Source: Monosiga brevicollis MX1 (taxonomy: Eukaryota; Opisthokonta; Choanoflagellata; Craspedida; Salpingoecidae). Taken from it: DNA of 64,000 nucleotides. The notes under the pieces were generated by a model. That model was not told where the DNA came from. It made no database searches and saw nothing but the letters and a program-made list of their open reading frames with translations. How positions within the stretch are numbered: position 1 is the first letter of the stretch; each line of letters opens with the position of its first letter. Position numbers and translations under genes: made by a program. The DNA lies in NCBI RefSeq assembly GCF_000002865.3, contig NW_001865077.1, positions 79,820-143,819 on the forward strand. The letters run 5' to 3'. This document shows positions 25,233 through 38,579 of the stretch, piece by piece.

Positions 25233-28200
25233 CTAAACGACAGCCATCAACTCCTGCGAGGCATTGCGCACATTGCGCTAGAGATACACGCCCCCCCGAA
25301 TGAGTCAACCGTGCGCTGATGGACGACGAGAGGGAGGGTTCATGTGGTCAAAAGGCTTACCAGCGGTGTAATTTCCGTGGCTCGGGGCGGACAGTCGATG
25401 ACGTCTGCCGTCTCATACATGGGTTCCGTAGGCCGGCGTGCATGGGTGTACTACAAAGAGCAAACGACTCGAGATCAGGCCCCTGGATGGTGGTAGAGGG
25501 ATAGATGACTAGGTCTAGGAACCGACCACACGCACCTCATGCCGGCCTTCATCAGGGCGGCTCGAGCTGGCCTGCTCGTACACAAACTTGGTCGAGCGCT
25601 GCTGCTCTGCGGCCCGGCCCGGCGAGCGAGGGGACCGGGGGGAAATTGGCGCCGCTTCTTCGACATCAGACCCAAAGCTACGCTCGTTGGCTCGTGGCAT
25701 CAACACACTGGAGAGCTCCTGCCAACGCAGTCGGATTGCCTCATCGGTGCGGCCCGGCAGCATCTTGGCGACCTCGATCCAATCGTTGCCATGTTGCCTA
25801 AATCCCACACAATATGATGAGGGGCGGCGTTGTCATTAAAGCCTCGCATGCGTCGACCCTGGTCCCCCATCTGCGCATGACGAACAGATACAGCGCCGTA
25901 CATTTGTGCTTGCAGCAGAATGCGGTCCTCTGAGGGCACGAAAGGGCCGTCCTTGACATTCTTGGTCCGCTCGTCCGTAAACCTGGAGACGGCCACGGCA
26001 ATGAGTGCCAGAACACGTCTTGGCCCGCTTGAAATAATCAGCAGTGCCAGGGGCGGATAGAGCAGAACTCTCACCAAGTAACGCTTGAGTTCTCCTCGGA
26101 TCGGCTGACGGGGACAAACTTGCCCGAATTCTTTTGTTCGCGCGTATGGACGGTCTAAAGTCGCAACCAAGTCAAATCAGTGAGAGCAGGATGCGGCCAC
26201 ATCGCGAGTACAGTGCAGCGGGCTTCGATGGAGGCAGCTGCAGTGCATGGTGTCACCTCCTGTACACACATTCACAGTCACATTCACATTGACATACCTC
26301 CTTTTTGACGCTGATTTTGATGCACGCTTGCTCTTGCATGCTCTGCATGACCATGAGCGCTGTCTGCAGGCGCTGATCGCTGTCTGTCAGGAGTTGACGC
26401 AGACGCTCAATCTGTTGTTGCTGCTGATCAATCTGAGTCTGCATGCGCTTCTTGTCGTCTCCGCGCTTGGCATCGTGTGTGCCCGAGATGCCCGTCTCAC
26501 GCAGCTGGTCCAGCTCCACTGTCAAGCGAGCCACATCGGCACATGCCACGGCCAAGTTCTGCATGCAAAGCCATTGTCATTGGTAGACAGCGACGTGTGA
26601 AGAGCGGTGCTCAACCTACACGTCTGGTTTACGTGCATGTCTGGGCAGGTATAGACGCTCGTACCTTGCGAAGATGGCGCATCTCGTTGAGATCATCCTG
26701 GCTCAGGCTTACGTCGTTGGCGGGCGCCACCTTGCGCGCCGCACGCTGCACAGTTATCGGACGCATACGATGGTCAAGAACAAGTTGTTTGGTGGACACG
26801 AACGAAGCCATTTGAGGCTCTCTTTTCCGATAGGCAAACAAGAGCGGTGGCTGACCTTGAGGGTGCGGTTCTCCTGTTCGAGGGCGGCGATGCGGTTGAT
26901 GTGTTGCAGGGTCAACATGCCTGTTCCGCTACCAGCCCGGACGGACAGGTTGGGCATGGCCAGGCTATCCAGGGAGCCGGTGCTCTGTTTGGTTCAAGCG
27001 TTGTGAATTAGATGATGCTGGAAGAACGTCCTTTCCCAACGTACAGTAAAAACTGGGAAGGCCTTTGCGGTTGGGGTGGTAGCATGTGAATGGAATCCAT
27101 CTGCAGGGGGGGGAACCGGCCAAGCCTACCTCGGCCTGAAGCATGCGGGATCGAAGGTTTGCGTTGGCTTTGCGTTCCTTATCCAGGAGATCGTTGAGTT
27201 GATTGACACGGTGCTGGAGGTCATCGCGGGCCAGTTCGGCCTTGTTGACGCGGGCTTGCAGCTCGCGACTGCGGTTGCGCTGCTCGTCCAAGGCGGCGGT
27301 GAACTGATCTTCGTCGTCTTCCGAGGACTTTGACATGGTCAACTGTGCTGTCTGTGCCACCACCATCGCTTGCAGCGCTTGGACATCCTGCCGCATGGTT
27401 TCCACCTCCTTGCGCTCGTCATCAATTCTGTGCCAGAGCACCATGTGTGAGCAGGGCGACTGGCAGAAGCAAAGCAATTTGCCCTGATTATATCTCAGGA
27501 GGGCGTCGGGGCTGATCAAACCTGGAGCGCTCGAGGGACAAGTCGGGATGTCCGGGGGCATTGGTTTCCTGGTGGTGCTCGGCCACTTGTTTGAGGCTGT
27601 AAAGCATGGGATGCGTGGTGGTAGATTGACCACGACGGTGCGGGTTAGCGGTGGCGGGATGAGCAGCGTGGATGTTGGGTGAAGCGTCGCTTGGGCTCTT
27701 ACATGCTCAGATTAGTTTCGAGCGTCACCAACTACACGGGGCAACGCAGACAAAACTGGGATGAGCATCGGCTGGTGCAAGTCAAGGTTCAAAGACACAA
27801 GACTGCGCTATTGATGCCTTATTCACCTGAGCTTCAAGCTGCGGTCGGGTCGTCTGGGAGACATGGAGGGGGAAGGTGGCACAGCAAAAGCGTCAGCACA
27901 CTGGAGCTTTGCTGCGTTCATGGGACACATCGAGGCCGACTGGCTGTTTCAGCGAAACAGACCTGATCGACCTGAGAGAGGAGATGGCGCGTTTGCTCGA
28001 TGGCCGCCTGTTGCATGCCGGCAGGCAGCAAAAAACAAGTCAGACCCAGAACATTGGGCCGAATGGCCGAGGCTGGGGTGGTTGGCACGATGGACCGACC
28101 TGCATGGCGGCAGCCGCTTCCGTCACGGTCATGAGGCCGGTGTCAAGAGGCTTCGCGACGACGAATGGACGGATGGATGGACTGGGGCTCTTTGGGGAGA

Positions 28201-28333
28201 ACGGCGCTGCGACGATGGGCCGACACTGGTGAGAAGGTAACGTGAGCTCACGCTGGTCGTCACACTTGTCCAGGGCAAATGAAATACCGCCGCCCAAATG
28301 GATCTCATTGTTCAAACAAGCTGGAGATGGCAT
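25233..28333 (-). CDS. Coiled-coil protein with C-terminal SANT/Myb domain (multi-exon)
   Basis: A candidate start at ATG 28333 gives MPSPACLNNEIHLGGGISFA and then small helical exons joined in phase (AAIEQTRHLLSQVDQ near 27970-28005, then LVTLETNLS). A long coiled-coil exon covers 27125-27430 (RIDDERKEVETMRQDVQALQ onward). More coiled coil follows: HINRIAALEQENRTLK near 26880 and QIDQQQQQIERLRQLLTDSD near 26410. Two exons then build one SANT/Myb fold: GPFVPSEDRILLQAQMYG (25895-25985) and GNDWIEVAKMLPGRTDEAIR followed by LRWQEL (from about 25800). The last exons encode TEPMYETADVIDCPP and RNVRNASQELMAVV, then TAG at 25233-25235. SANT domains bind DNA or histone tails, so a nuclear or chromatin role is plausible. 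The start is uncertain; a frame at 28600-28848 could be an extra 5' exon. Family not recognised. Confidence 0.6.
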
Positions 28334-28848
28334 GCATGCGACGCATGACAACACCGATGTGGTCTCCTCTGTCCTTGGTCAGGCCCAGAGGAGCAGAGGC
28401 GGACCCGTGCGAGAGCGAGAGAGAGAGAGAGAGAGTCGAATCGCTTCGGGAGCTCCTCAGCGGACACACTTTCTCGAACGAGAGAGAAAGAGAGAGTCAA
28501 GGAGAGGTCCTGACCGAGAATTGGCAGCGGACACGAGCGATGCATTCCATTCTGGCGGTGACGACAAAGTCTACTCCCAACCTCCCTCCCCCCCTAAGGC
28601 CCTGACCAATGCTACTTACTGGTGAACCTGCTTCTTGATGTGTGAGAATGGATTGGGAAACACGGTCCTCGCGTATGGAGCGCGGCCTTACGACTGATGG
28701 TGGCTTGGCTGGATCAAACGGCAGTGAGTGGGTGGCGGTGAAATTCAGCACGATAAAGGCAGCAAGGGGCTTGTGAAAGTAACGATGATCAATTGCGTCG
28801 AGTCTGAAGGCCAGACGCTTCCATGGCAGAGGCTCATCACATGGGGCA

Positions 28849-31171
28849 CTACCGGGTGGCACATCTGCCACAGGAACCGCGGGTAATGTCCTGGCAAGTG
28901 CCGAGGGTGTAGAGCGAATCGGGCACAGTTGGAAACACCAATGTGGGGTTGTTGCAAATCTGAACCGAGCCACCGACGTGGGTGACATTGCCAAGACCGG
29001 ACACGTCGGTCAATTTATCGTTGCGCTACATCACCATGTCAGCAGTGCGAGTGAGACCCTTGGTGGGGACGAGGCACGCGCCCAGACATCCAGAGCAAGC
29101 GTATCGCTGTGCTCGGCATACCGTAAAGTAGAGGTAGCCATGCACGCTGTTGAGACTGCGCAGGCCATCAAGGTTGGTCAGGGCGGCATTGGCCTAAGAG
29201 CAACGTGAAGGACAGGCAACCGAATTGTACATGCCCGCCCAAAAGGTCAGTCAGTTGCCAGTAGCTGGCGTCTGAAGGGCGCGTTGCTGCCGCTCGGTTG
29301 TCACCAATGACATACCCCAACCATGAAATAGTCCGTGACATCCGTGAGCTCGTTTAGACCGTCCATGTTTGCCAACGCAGGGTTCATCTGGGAGTGGGTC
29401 AATGACAGACACGGCGCAATGAGAGATTGGCTGAGCGCCGGCCTGGCCTTTTGCAGGGTGATCGGACAGCAACAATAAAACAGCAACGAGCAGACACGGA
29501 CATAAAAGTAGACAAAGCTCGAAACGGTCCTGAGGCTATGGAGGCCATCAATATTTGTCAATGCGTTGTTGTTCTGAGACGTTGGAACAACATGGCACAG
29601 GTGCACATGCGTGGGTGTGTGAGTGCACAGAGGAAGCGACAAAAGCGCCTGACGTCAGGGCAGCACAACTCCCGAGGTGCAGCTCACTGCATGTCGCATC
29701 ATGCCACTCACGGTGAAATACAGAACATTGGTTTTTGTGACGCTGCCGAGGCCGTTGACGTTGGCCAGCAAATTGTTGTGCTACAGGTGCAGAGCGACGA
29801 GCCTGTGGATCAGGGAACGCGGGCCAGCTTTGCCGTGCCAAGGGGCCATGACAGCCTATTTTAAAGAGTCGACACTTACGTAAATCTGAATGCGGTCACC
29901 AACGCTGGCAAGACGACCGAGGGCGTCGATGTTGGTCAGTGCATCATTGTTCTGCCAAGCAAACACAGTGATCAGCTTCATGGGCCGCACATGGTCAACG
30001 GCACTCGCCGATGGCGAAGCGTTTTTCGACGCACATAAATGATGACAGAGCCGTCAACTCGCGCCAGGTTATTGAAGATGTGGAGGTCCGCAGCGGTGAG
30101 TGAGTCACCGCAATTGTATAATCTGAGGCTACCAGTGATGTTTGTGACGCCAGCTGGAACCGAAGATAAATTACATCCCACGTCTCCCGCGTAAATTATG
30201 GGTACGCCAGAGGTGGTGGGGGCTGACTGGGCGGTCGTTGAAGATGCAGGATGGGTAACGGTGGTTGAGGTAGCCGTGGCAAGGGTGGTTGAGGTGGACG
30301 TGGCAAGGGTGGTTGAGGTGGACGTGGCAAGGGTGGTTGAGGTAGTCGTGGCAAGGGTGGTTGAGGTGGACGTGGCAAGGGTGGTTGAGGTGGACGTGGC
30401 AAGGGTGGTTGAGGTGGACGTGGCAAGGGTGGTTGAGGTGGACGTGGCAAGGGTGGTTGAGGTGGACGTGGCAAGGGTGGTTGAGGTAGTCGTGGCAAGG
30501 GTGGTTGAGGTGGACGTGGCAAGGGTGGTTGAGGTGGACGTGGCAAGGGTGGTTGAGGGTTGAGGTGTTGTGGCTGCCTGGAGCTGAGCCACGGCGCGCT
30601 GTAAATCCTGCAGGGCGCCCAAAAAGTCGACGCCGTTGATTCGGATTTGGCGAGTCGTGCTCGAGTTGAGATAGAGATGACCAAGCACATCTGAAGAGAC
30701 CGTGGTCTCCATGCTGGTCGCATGAGAGGGCACGCATGGGGTTGGCGAGAGATCGGTGGGAAAAGCCATGGTGGGCTGCATTTCGGTGACTGCGGCCTGA
30801 AGTGCTCCCAGGTCACCGAGAACGTCGAGGTCATTGAGAAGCACGCGCCGGCCATGGATGACCAAGTCGCCACATTCGTTCAAGTTCATCCCTGCGCCTG
30901 GTTCGAGCATACTCGCCGGCTGGGGTTCAGGTTTGGGTTCGGCGGGCTGTCCTCCCATGTCGACAATCAACTGTCGCATGTGGCCCAACACCACTCCAAC
31001 GTCGACGCCATTGAGGAAGCAAGCCGTTGCCCCATGCACCTGCGCACTCTCCATCCAAAGATCCCCGGCAGCATCCGACCAAAGAGCCGCATGCTCCCTC
31101 ACGGCTCCAGCACGCTCAACCCCCACAAGAGCCACGACCGCCATCACCACGATCAATGCCTTGCTTATCAT
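28849..31171 (-). CDS. Secreted Thr-rich protein with exon-per-repeat leucine-rich (receptor-L-like) domain
   Basis: The ATG at 31171 gives a signal peptide (MISKALIVVMAVVALVGVE). The first exon continues through two related modules with INGVDFLGALQDLQ-type segments, a Thr/Ser mucin-like tract coded by a 24-bp minisatellite (30283-30556), and the first leucine-rich unit, NNLARVDGSVIIY, with a donor near 30037. Five internal exons of about 66-72 bp follow. Each carries one unit: NNDALTNIDALGRLASVGD (29881-29952), NNLLANVNGLGSVTKTN, NNNALTNIDGLHSLRTVSS, MNPALANMDGLNELTDVTD and ANAALTNLDGLRSLNSVHG. The last exon starts RNDKLTDVSGLGNVTHVGG, adds an ICNNPTLVFPTVPDSLYTLG cap with Cys residues, and ends in TAG at 28849-28851. 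The pattern resembles receptor-L or BspA-like cell-surface repeats. No C-terminal membrane segment is seen, so it is probably secreted. Ligand unknown. Confidence 0.78.
30246..30560 (-). repeat. 24-bp coding minisatellite (Thr/Ser-rich, 8-residue unit)
   Basis: About twelve in-frame copies of a 24-bp unit coding STTLATST, with occasional STTLATTT variants, inside the first exon of the secreted gene. A unit length divisible by three keeps the frame when copy number changes. Confidence 0.93.
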
Positions 31172-31271
31172 CTTTGTTCGTCCCACGCCTCCAGCAAGGA
31201 GCAGACCTTAACCACCACCACCAGAACAGTCGCAGCCGAGCAGTCGAGCAGTCGAGCGAACTAGCAGTGTA

Positions 31272-32759
<1,488 letters not shown>

Positions 32760-33694
32760 CTAGTTGTTGGCTTGACGCAAGACGATCCAGCCTCGTGTTT
32801 GCTGAGACGAGCTGTCAATCGTGTTCATGGCATTGAAAACGTCCTGGCGAGTGGCCCAGAAGCTTGGATACTACGTAGAATAGAAAAAGATGGAGCAGAA
32901 AAGCGCAATGGCGCAGGCATGAGCATCGAGTGTGGCGGCAGCTCAGAAAGGCCTCAATAAAAAAGGGAGAGGGGAATGACGAAAGGGGGGGAAGCCCAAG
33001 CAAAAACCGGCACCTTGTAGCGGGCGACGTCAAGGACGAGGATGCGGTCCGAGACGGGATCGTAGGCGGCGAGGGGGCTAAAGTGGCCACCGCCTTCTTG
33101 GTGCATGCCCGTGCGCAAAAAGTTGATGATGATGAGCGCATGGGTGCCCTGACTGGTGGCATTGAGATCACGGGAAAAGGCGGCGAGGTCAGCGCCGGCC
33201 TGTCCCGCATGGTGGAGCTGGGCATCAACGGCCGGGAAACAGGCGAGCAGGGCATGGGCTTGCGCCAAGGTCAGGCCGTGGGTGGCGACGTAAGCCTCTG
33301 TAATGTTCTGATTCACGGCACAAGGGGTAAAGACGTCGCTCTGGGTGAAATAGTTGTAGGGTGAATAGACGGCGTCGACGGGGGCCGGGACGCCCAGGGC
33401 ATTGAGGCTCATGGCACTCGATGCGACCGAGCAGTATGCCTGGTTCTGTTGAGTGGTGTAGGTCATGCTGAGTTGCCAAAAGGGCTCGGCGTACCCCTGC
33501 GCCTGCGCGCTCAACAACAGCTGCACACCAGCGCTGCTGTTGCTGGCAATCAGCTCGGGCGGCAAAGGCATCTCTCGCCGCGCCCGCTCCCCATGAGGAA
33601 GCTGCGGCAGCCCCACAATGGGCGCCACGAGCGCTGCTACTGCCAACCACACGACTGCTGCGCCCGCCATTCTATCAACCGCAACACCCTTCAT
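32760..33694 (-). CDS. Phytochelatin-synthase-like peptidase, secreted (two exons)
   Basis: Exon 1 is 33694-33014 and exon 2 is 32870-32760. They join in phase (AAG then TATCCA) for 263 residues. The N-terminus has a signal peptide; the second Met, MAGAAVVWLAVAALVAPIVG, is an equally good start at 33670. The catalytic Cys lies in QNQAYCSVASSAMSLNALGV, the His in GGGHFSPLAAYD and the Asp in LVLDVARYKYPSFW. These are the Cys-His-Asp triad contexts of the papain-like phytochelatin synthase fold. Family enzymes transpeptidate glutathione into metal-binding phytochelatins or simply hydrolyse glutathione. The protein has only the N-terminal catalytic domain, without the Cys-rich C-terminal half of plant enzymes, as in bacterial PCS-like proteins. 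The signal peptide implies action in the secretory route or a vacuole. Confidence 0.9.
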
Positions 33695-33949
33695 GAGAGG
33701 GGAGGAGGGGACAAGCGACGGGTGAGCGATGCCGATTGGCCGATGGACTGACCTCGAGGTGAAGGCGCGCTCTTTCGAGAATTCGCTTCAACTGTAAAAT
33801 CTCTCTCTCTCTCTCTCCCTCTCTCTCACTAGCGCTGTCTCTGAATTTGTTGGTGACTCGGCGCCTCTCTCTGAATTACTTGGCATTTGTGTTGGTTTTC
33901 TTCCTTATATGCGCTCTTCAGTCTCTTTCCCTCTGAGAGGTTGCTCGTG

Positions 33950-34002
<53 letters not shown>

Positions 34003-34550
34003 CTTTTCCTCCAAACCAAACTCTGTTTTATGAACCGGCGACCTTGAGTGATCACGGGCGCGTGGATTGGTCCAACGTGTCTTGCGCCGCGAGTGAGATC
34101 ATCGCTGCTATTTGATCACAATTGGGTCTTGGCTTGACGGATGCTTCAGGCCATCGCGGCCGCTGCCGTTTCTTTCCTTCAGCCCCGCAGGCAGCATCCG
34201 CGCATCTCACGTCATGCCACTGCTTGCAAAGCTACAATTTATTGTCGCGCAATGTAGAGTTGTTGTAGCAATGAACGAAGTTTATGTCTTGAAATATATA
34301 GATGTTGCAGTTATATTTGATCATAGTAAGTAACCAAAGGCATTTGAATTTTAGATATATACTCAAAGCTAGTAGATATAGACATGGATTATACTGTTAT
34401 AAAGAGTAGTTTATAAAAAGACAACGTAAATAACTGGTTATTCTTAGTTGTTAAATTATCATTAATAAGTGTTCAAAACGACATTAACCTGCTATTCTAC
34501 GTCAAAAGCTCTTGGATTGCATACAGAGAGGAGAGAGAGAGGGATAGAGA

Positions 34551-34628
<78 letters not shown>

Positions 34629-34813
34629 TCCATTTTCTTCCAAAAGTGCGGACAGTCATTGCGAGCGCGCGACCACACACACACACACACACACGCAGAG
34701 ACTCGGAGGTACGTGCTCGGGCGTTGGCTTGATCTGGGTTTTGATCATTGGGAGGGGAGGGTGGCACTATCTTGGGGATCTGATCTGAGATCTGATTGGC
34801 AGGACCACGCAGG
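33695..34813. other. Divergent intergenic region with CT and AC repeats
   Basis: (CT)n at 33801-33830 and 33955-34000, AT-rich sequence at 34240-34500, and (AC)n at 34552-34624 and 34673-34695. It lies between the divergent PCS-like and dehydrogenase genes and must hold both promoters. No exon seen. Confidence 0.6.
34552..34624. repeat. (AC)n microsatellite
   Basis: About 36 AC units in the promoter-side spacer of the dehydrogenase gene. Confidence 0.95.
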
Positions 34814-37024
34814 ATGGCGGCGTCACCTCAGGAAGATGACGGCAAGACCTGTTGGGCTGGGTTCTATCGCGAGCCGGGGCACATGGTGATGGAGCAGGTG
34901 TGTGTGTGTGTGTGCCTTGTGACCCGGATTCAGACACAGGCGCGCTCGCACATTCGGTCACGGGGTTTGCAACTGCTCCACCTCTTAGACTCCGCGCCCG
35001 ACCCTTGAGGGCTGCATGCCCGGAACCGTGCTCCTTGAAGCACTCTACACCACCATTTGTGGCTCTGACATGCTGTACATCAACCAGCCCCGTGAAATTG
35101 ATCAGTGAGCACCCCATGCGACCCCCTTGCCACCAATGTTGACCGGCCAGCCTCACTTGCCCACCGGCCTCCCCAGTACTGACTCACTTTGGTGTTCCAT
35201 TTCGACGAACGACCCTGATTCAACGCAGCTGCGCGGGCGCCTCAATTCACGAAGCCATTGCTCGCATCGTTGACTTGGTGCCCACCGACGAGCCCGAGCT
35301 TGACAACCCCTTTGGCCTGACCACGGTACGCATGCGCTCTTCCTCGCGCGAGACGTCCTCTTTATTGGCTCATTTACTGGCGGCTGTCATGACAGGACCA
35401 AATCGTCTTGGCGCTGCCTTCAAACGTACGTGACCCTCCCGCTTTCTTTCCGTATCCTAACAACCCAGCTGTCCCTCACAGCTGCATGTTATGACAGTAT
35501 CTCCACTCTGGCATTTTCCGGGATGTGCCCCCAGAGCGCGCTCAAGCGCTCCGCGAAGGTGTAAAGTGTACTGGTGGTAAGCCTTCTCACCTTCTCTTTT
35601 GCCTCCCATTTCGTGGCCTCTTTACATGCGCCAAGTTTTTGGCATCCGCCTCTTCCGCCCCTCACCCACCCCTCTCATTCACTTGGTTGTGCTGTGCCGT
35701 GGCGGACGCACCCCACTTCAAACGCCTAGGCATGTCCCAATATTTCATTGGCCACGCAAGTCACTGCTACCCCATCCCATCAAAGGACAAATGGGGCCCC
35801 GGCGTGGAGCTGCATCATCTCACGGCTGCCCAGGTTACATTGAACATGCCAGCAAATTGACGCCCCCCGCCCCCCCCTTTTTTTTCTTATCTTCCTTGGC
35901 ATCACATGCTTACCCTGCCCTTGCACGCCTTTTGAATGCAATTCAGCCCTTGGGTACCATCCTCTGGATGGGTCGCCAGCTTCCCAACCTCTTGCACAAG
36001 ACGGTGCTGGTTCTGGGCCAAGGTCAAAACGGTACGCTGCCTTGTACCTTGATTGCTGGTCCCGCCTGCTCGAAAGTCATCACGTTTCTTCACTCGTGTT
36101 CAGGTCAACTGGCAACGCATTTGATGGCGTCGATGGGAGCGCGTCGCATCATTGCCGCCGACGTGCTACCTGAGCGGTTGGCCATCTCCACACATATGGG
36201 CGCCACAGACATTGTCCAGATTGATCCCGAGGACTCGGCCAAGGTCTGCTTCCTCCCCTCCCCCAAAATGCACCCGTCCCGTCACGTCGCCTACGGTTGA
36301 TCTCGGCTCTGCCAAGTCAAAATCCAACCCAAGCTCCTCCAGTCACTTCACATCTCAATGACTCTACCTTGTCTTTGTCTTTCAGGCCGTGGCCGAGGTG
36401 CAGCGACTCACGTCTGGCGCAGGTGCCGATGTGGTGCTCGAGATGGTGGGTCACCAGGACTCCACCATCAATCTCTGCATTGAGATGGTGGCACCGAGTG
36501 GCCTCATTATGGGTATGTTTTGCATTTTGCGCTTGCTAATTTTCTTTCTTTTTTATTCGAGACCTTGGGCGGCGCAGGGTGGTTTACACGTTAATCACCA
36601 TTGTGCCATTGGTCATGGGTAGCTTTTGGTGTGCCGGGCAACTCCTTGTATGGCAGTTTCGCCTTTGCTACCCTTTTTCGCAAGAATGCCAAGCTGGTAA
36701 GTGGTCTGAACTGGTCAAGTGTGACGAGTGTTGGCACAGGGCGTTGTTCCTCATGTTGTGTGTGTTGTCTTATTTACGCTACAGCAAGGATCTGTTTTCC
36801 CGTGTGCTCACGAAGACTTTCCCTTTGCGGTCGAGCTGCTGGCACAAGGCCGCATCAAGGCTGGACCCATCTTCAACACGGATCCCTTCTCCTTGGAGCA
36901 TGCTCCCGATGCATTCTCCAAGAGCTTGTACGCCAAGCACACGGTGATGAAGGTCATTATTGAAATGCAACGGGATATGCCGGCCGCCATCGCTGCGGGC
37001 CACTTTGGGGTGGGTTCAGTCTGA
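34814..37024 (+). CDS. Zinc-type medium-chain dehydrogenase/reductase (11 exons)
   Basis: The ATG at 34814 gives MAASPQEDDGKTCWAGFYRE. The second exon reads LLEALYTTICGSDMLYINQP, with the CGSD motif that supplies the catalytic-zinc Cys of the alcohol dehydrogenase family. The third, after an acceptor near 35229, has GASIHEAIARIVDLVPTDEP, where HE stands for the usual GHE. Small exons continue in phase. The nucleotide-binding Rossmann motif VLVLGQGQNGQLATHLM is split by an intron (near 36032/36105). It is followed by ARRIIAADVLPERLAISTHM, GAGADVVLEMVGHQDSTINL and GVPGNSLYGSFAFATLF. The last exon (36785-37024) ends GHFGVGSV and TGA. The enzyme probably oxidises or reduces an alcohol or polyol with NAD(P); substrate unknown. 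The structural-zinc cysteine cluster of classical ADHs is not obvious, so it may be a catalytic-zinc-only type. Confidence 0.87.
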
Positions 37025-37069
37025 TGAGGGTTTCAAAAGTAAACCAAAAAAAAAAATTCAAATGTCAAA

Positions 37070-37072
37070 TCT

Positions 37073-37103
<31 letters not shown>
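37070..37103. repeat. Poly-A tract
   Basis: About 30 A just 3' of the dehydrogenase stop codon, in the convergent spacer. It could be a genomic A-tract or an old inserted poly-A tail, but no retrocopy body is attached. Confidence 0.85.
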
Positions 37104-37105
<2 letters not shown>

Positions 37106-37179
37106 AGCTACCAGCACTCTCTGGCTATACTTGGTCACCGAAATCTGCTCAGCAAACACGGGGCGCTTTGCGCAAAGCA

Positions 37180-38566
37180 TCATTCTGGCAGCACACCAAG
37201 ACGATCAACGGCTGCACGCACAGCCGAGGCGATGTCCTGAACCGATGCCATGGCACCCACCCCTGTCATGTCGGGTCGTGTGAGAGGGGGCTTTACTGGC
37301 AGCCGAGCAATCGCGATGAGACTTGAACCGACCTGTATCCCCGCAGACAAGCGTTTTCGCAACGGGAGGAATAATGTCGACCCCGAGCTTGTGCAGAACG
37401 GCCGTCTATTGAAATCAAAAGGCGTGGTGGGTCATACCGCTCAGATCAGTGGGTGGATGTGCAACAGACTGACGCGGCCTTGGGCTCTGGGTGCCTCAAG
37501 TCGGCTGGGAAAAGAGGCGCTGCAGCACAAACCTGCTCGGCAGTGATGGGGTGTTCCCACATTAGCGTGTTCATGGCCGGAGCCACCAGGACGGGTCGCT
37601 TGAGATCCCAAGCCTGTGAACCAAGATGACGCCAGTCAGAGGGCTCCGGCTTGGTTGCCATGAGCCTTACGCGCAGCAAAGGCAAACAAGGCGGACGTAC
37701 GCGGTATATGCAGGTGACGAGGTTATCACACAAGCCATGGACGAGCTTGGCCATGGTATTTGCACTCAAGGGGGCAATGACAAGCACATCGGCCCATTTG
37801 CGCAGCTCAATGTGCATGACGGCGTCTCCGCGCTTTTGCCAAGTCTAACATCATGGCAAACGGCGTGTGTGAGCATGGGGGTGCAGTGGCTGGGCTTGGC
37901 AATACACAAGAAGAGGGTGGTTGTGCAACGCACCCATTCGTCCCGATCGGTGAGAACGGGCAGGCTCAGCTCGCGCTCGGCGCGGAGAAAATGCTCGGCG
38001 TGGGCGGTTGCAGCAAGTTTGAACGTGGCGCCGGGGACGGCACGCTGGCAGGCTTCGACCAGTGACTGGGCTTTGATAGCGGCGACGCTTCCAGTGAAGC
38101 CAATCAAGATGCGCGGTGGGCGCACGGGCGGGGCGGGTGGTGGAGATGGGGCCTTGTCCGGATCAGTCTCGGCCACCACGGCAACGGCCTTTGATGCTTG
38201 CTGAGCGGGTCCCGTATCGTGAACAGCCGCCTGGTAGCATCGGTTGATGGGGAAAAACAGCCACGTCATGATCATGAAGCGACGCAGCGATGGTAGGCGC
38301 GCCGGGCGCGTACGCTTGCCTGGGCTGAAGGATTTTTGGGCTGCTTGCTGGCTTCATCTGCCGCTCGCTTGGCCGCGGGCACGGCCTCTGCTATCGGCGC
38401 AACAACCGGAAAAGGATCCAAAGTGGCGTGCATGAGGCTCGTGCACCAGCGCTGGGGACGAGGTCAAGGATGTTGTACCGAGAGATTCTGGCAAAGGTTC
38501 AGCACTGGCGTCGGTGCGGGCGGAGCTGGCGCGCTTGCTGCGCGTGGCTCGTCCTGGCTCGGCCAT
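37180..38566 (-). CDS. PPCDC: Phosphopantothenoylcysteine decarboxylase (HFCD flavoprotein)
   Basis: The core exon reads RPPRILIGFTGSVAAIKAQS (near 38090), the flavoprotein TGSVAA loop. Next come a segment with the catalytic-His-type context MHIELRKWADVLVIAPLSAN then TMAKL, and VLVAPAMNTLMWEHPITAEQ with the PAMN substrate-recognition motif. The last exon has the conserved-region remnant MTGVGAMASVQDIASAVRAA and ends VLPE plus stop at 37180. The enzyme decarboxylates 4'-phosphopantothenoylcysteine to phosphopantetheine in coenzyme A synthesis, using FMN. The N-terminal extension is low-complexity, with ATG 38566 (MAEPGRATRSKRASSARTDA) as the likely start. The exon boundaries between 38150 and 38480 are not certain. 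Confidence 0.87.
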
Positions 38567-38579
38567 GGTGGTCAACTAT

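Noticed and set aside
30171-30873. Alternative minus-strand frames over the minisatellite (His/Pro-rich repeats) and a plus-strand Val-rich frame
   Set aside because: Shadow frames of the Thr-rich coding minisatellite, whose own frame has a signal peptide upstream and a coherent domain downstream.
37070-37103. Poly-A tract as the tail of a retrotransposed copy
   Set aside because: No processed gene body or target-site duplication next to it, and A-tracts of this kind also occur inside introns here.
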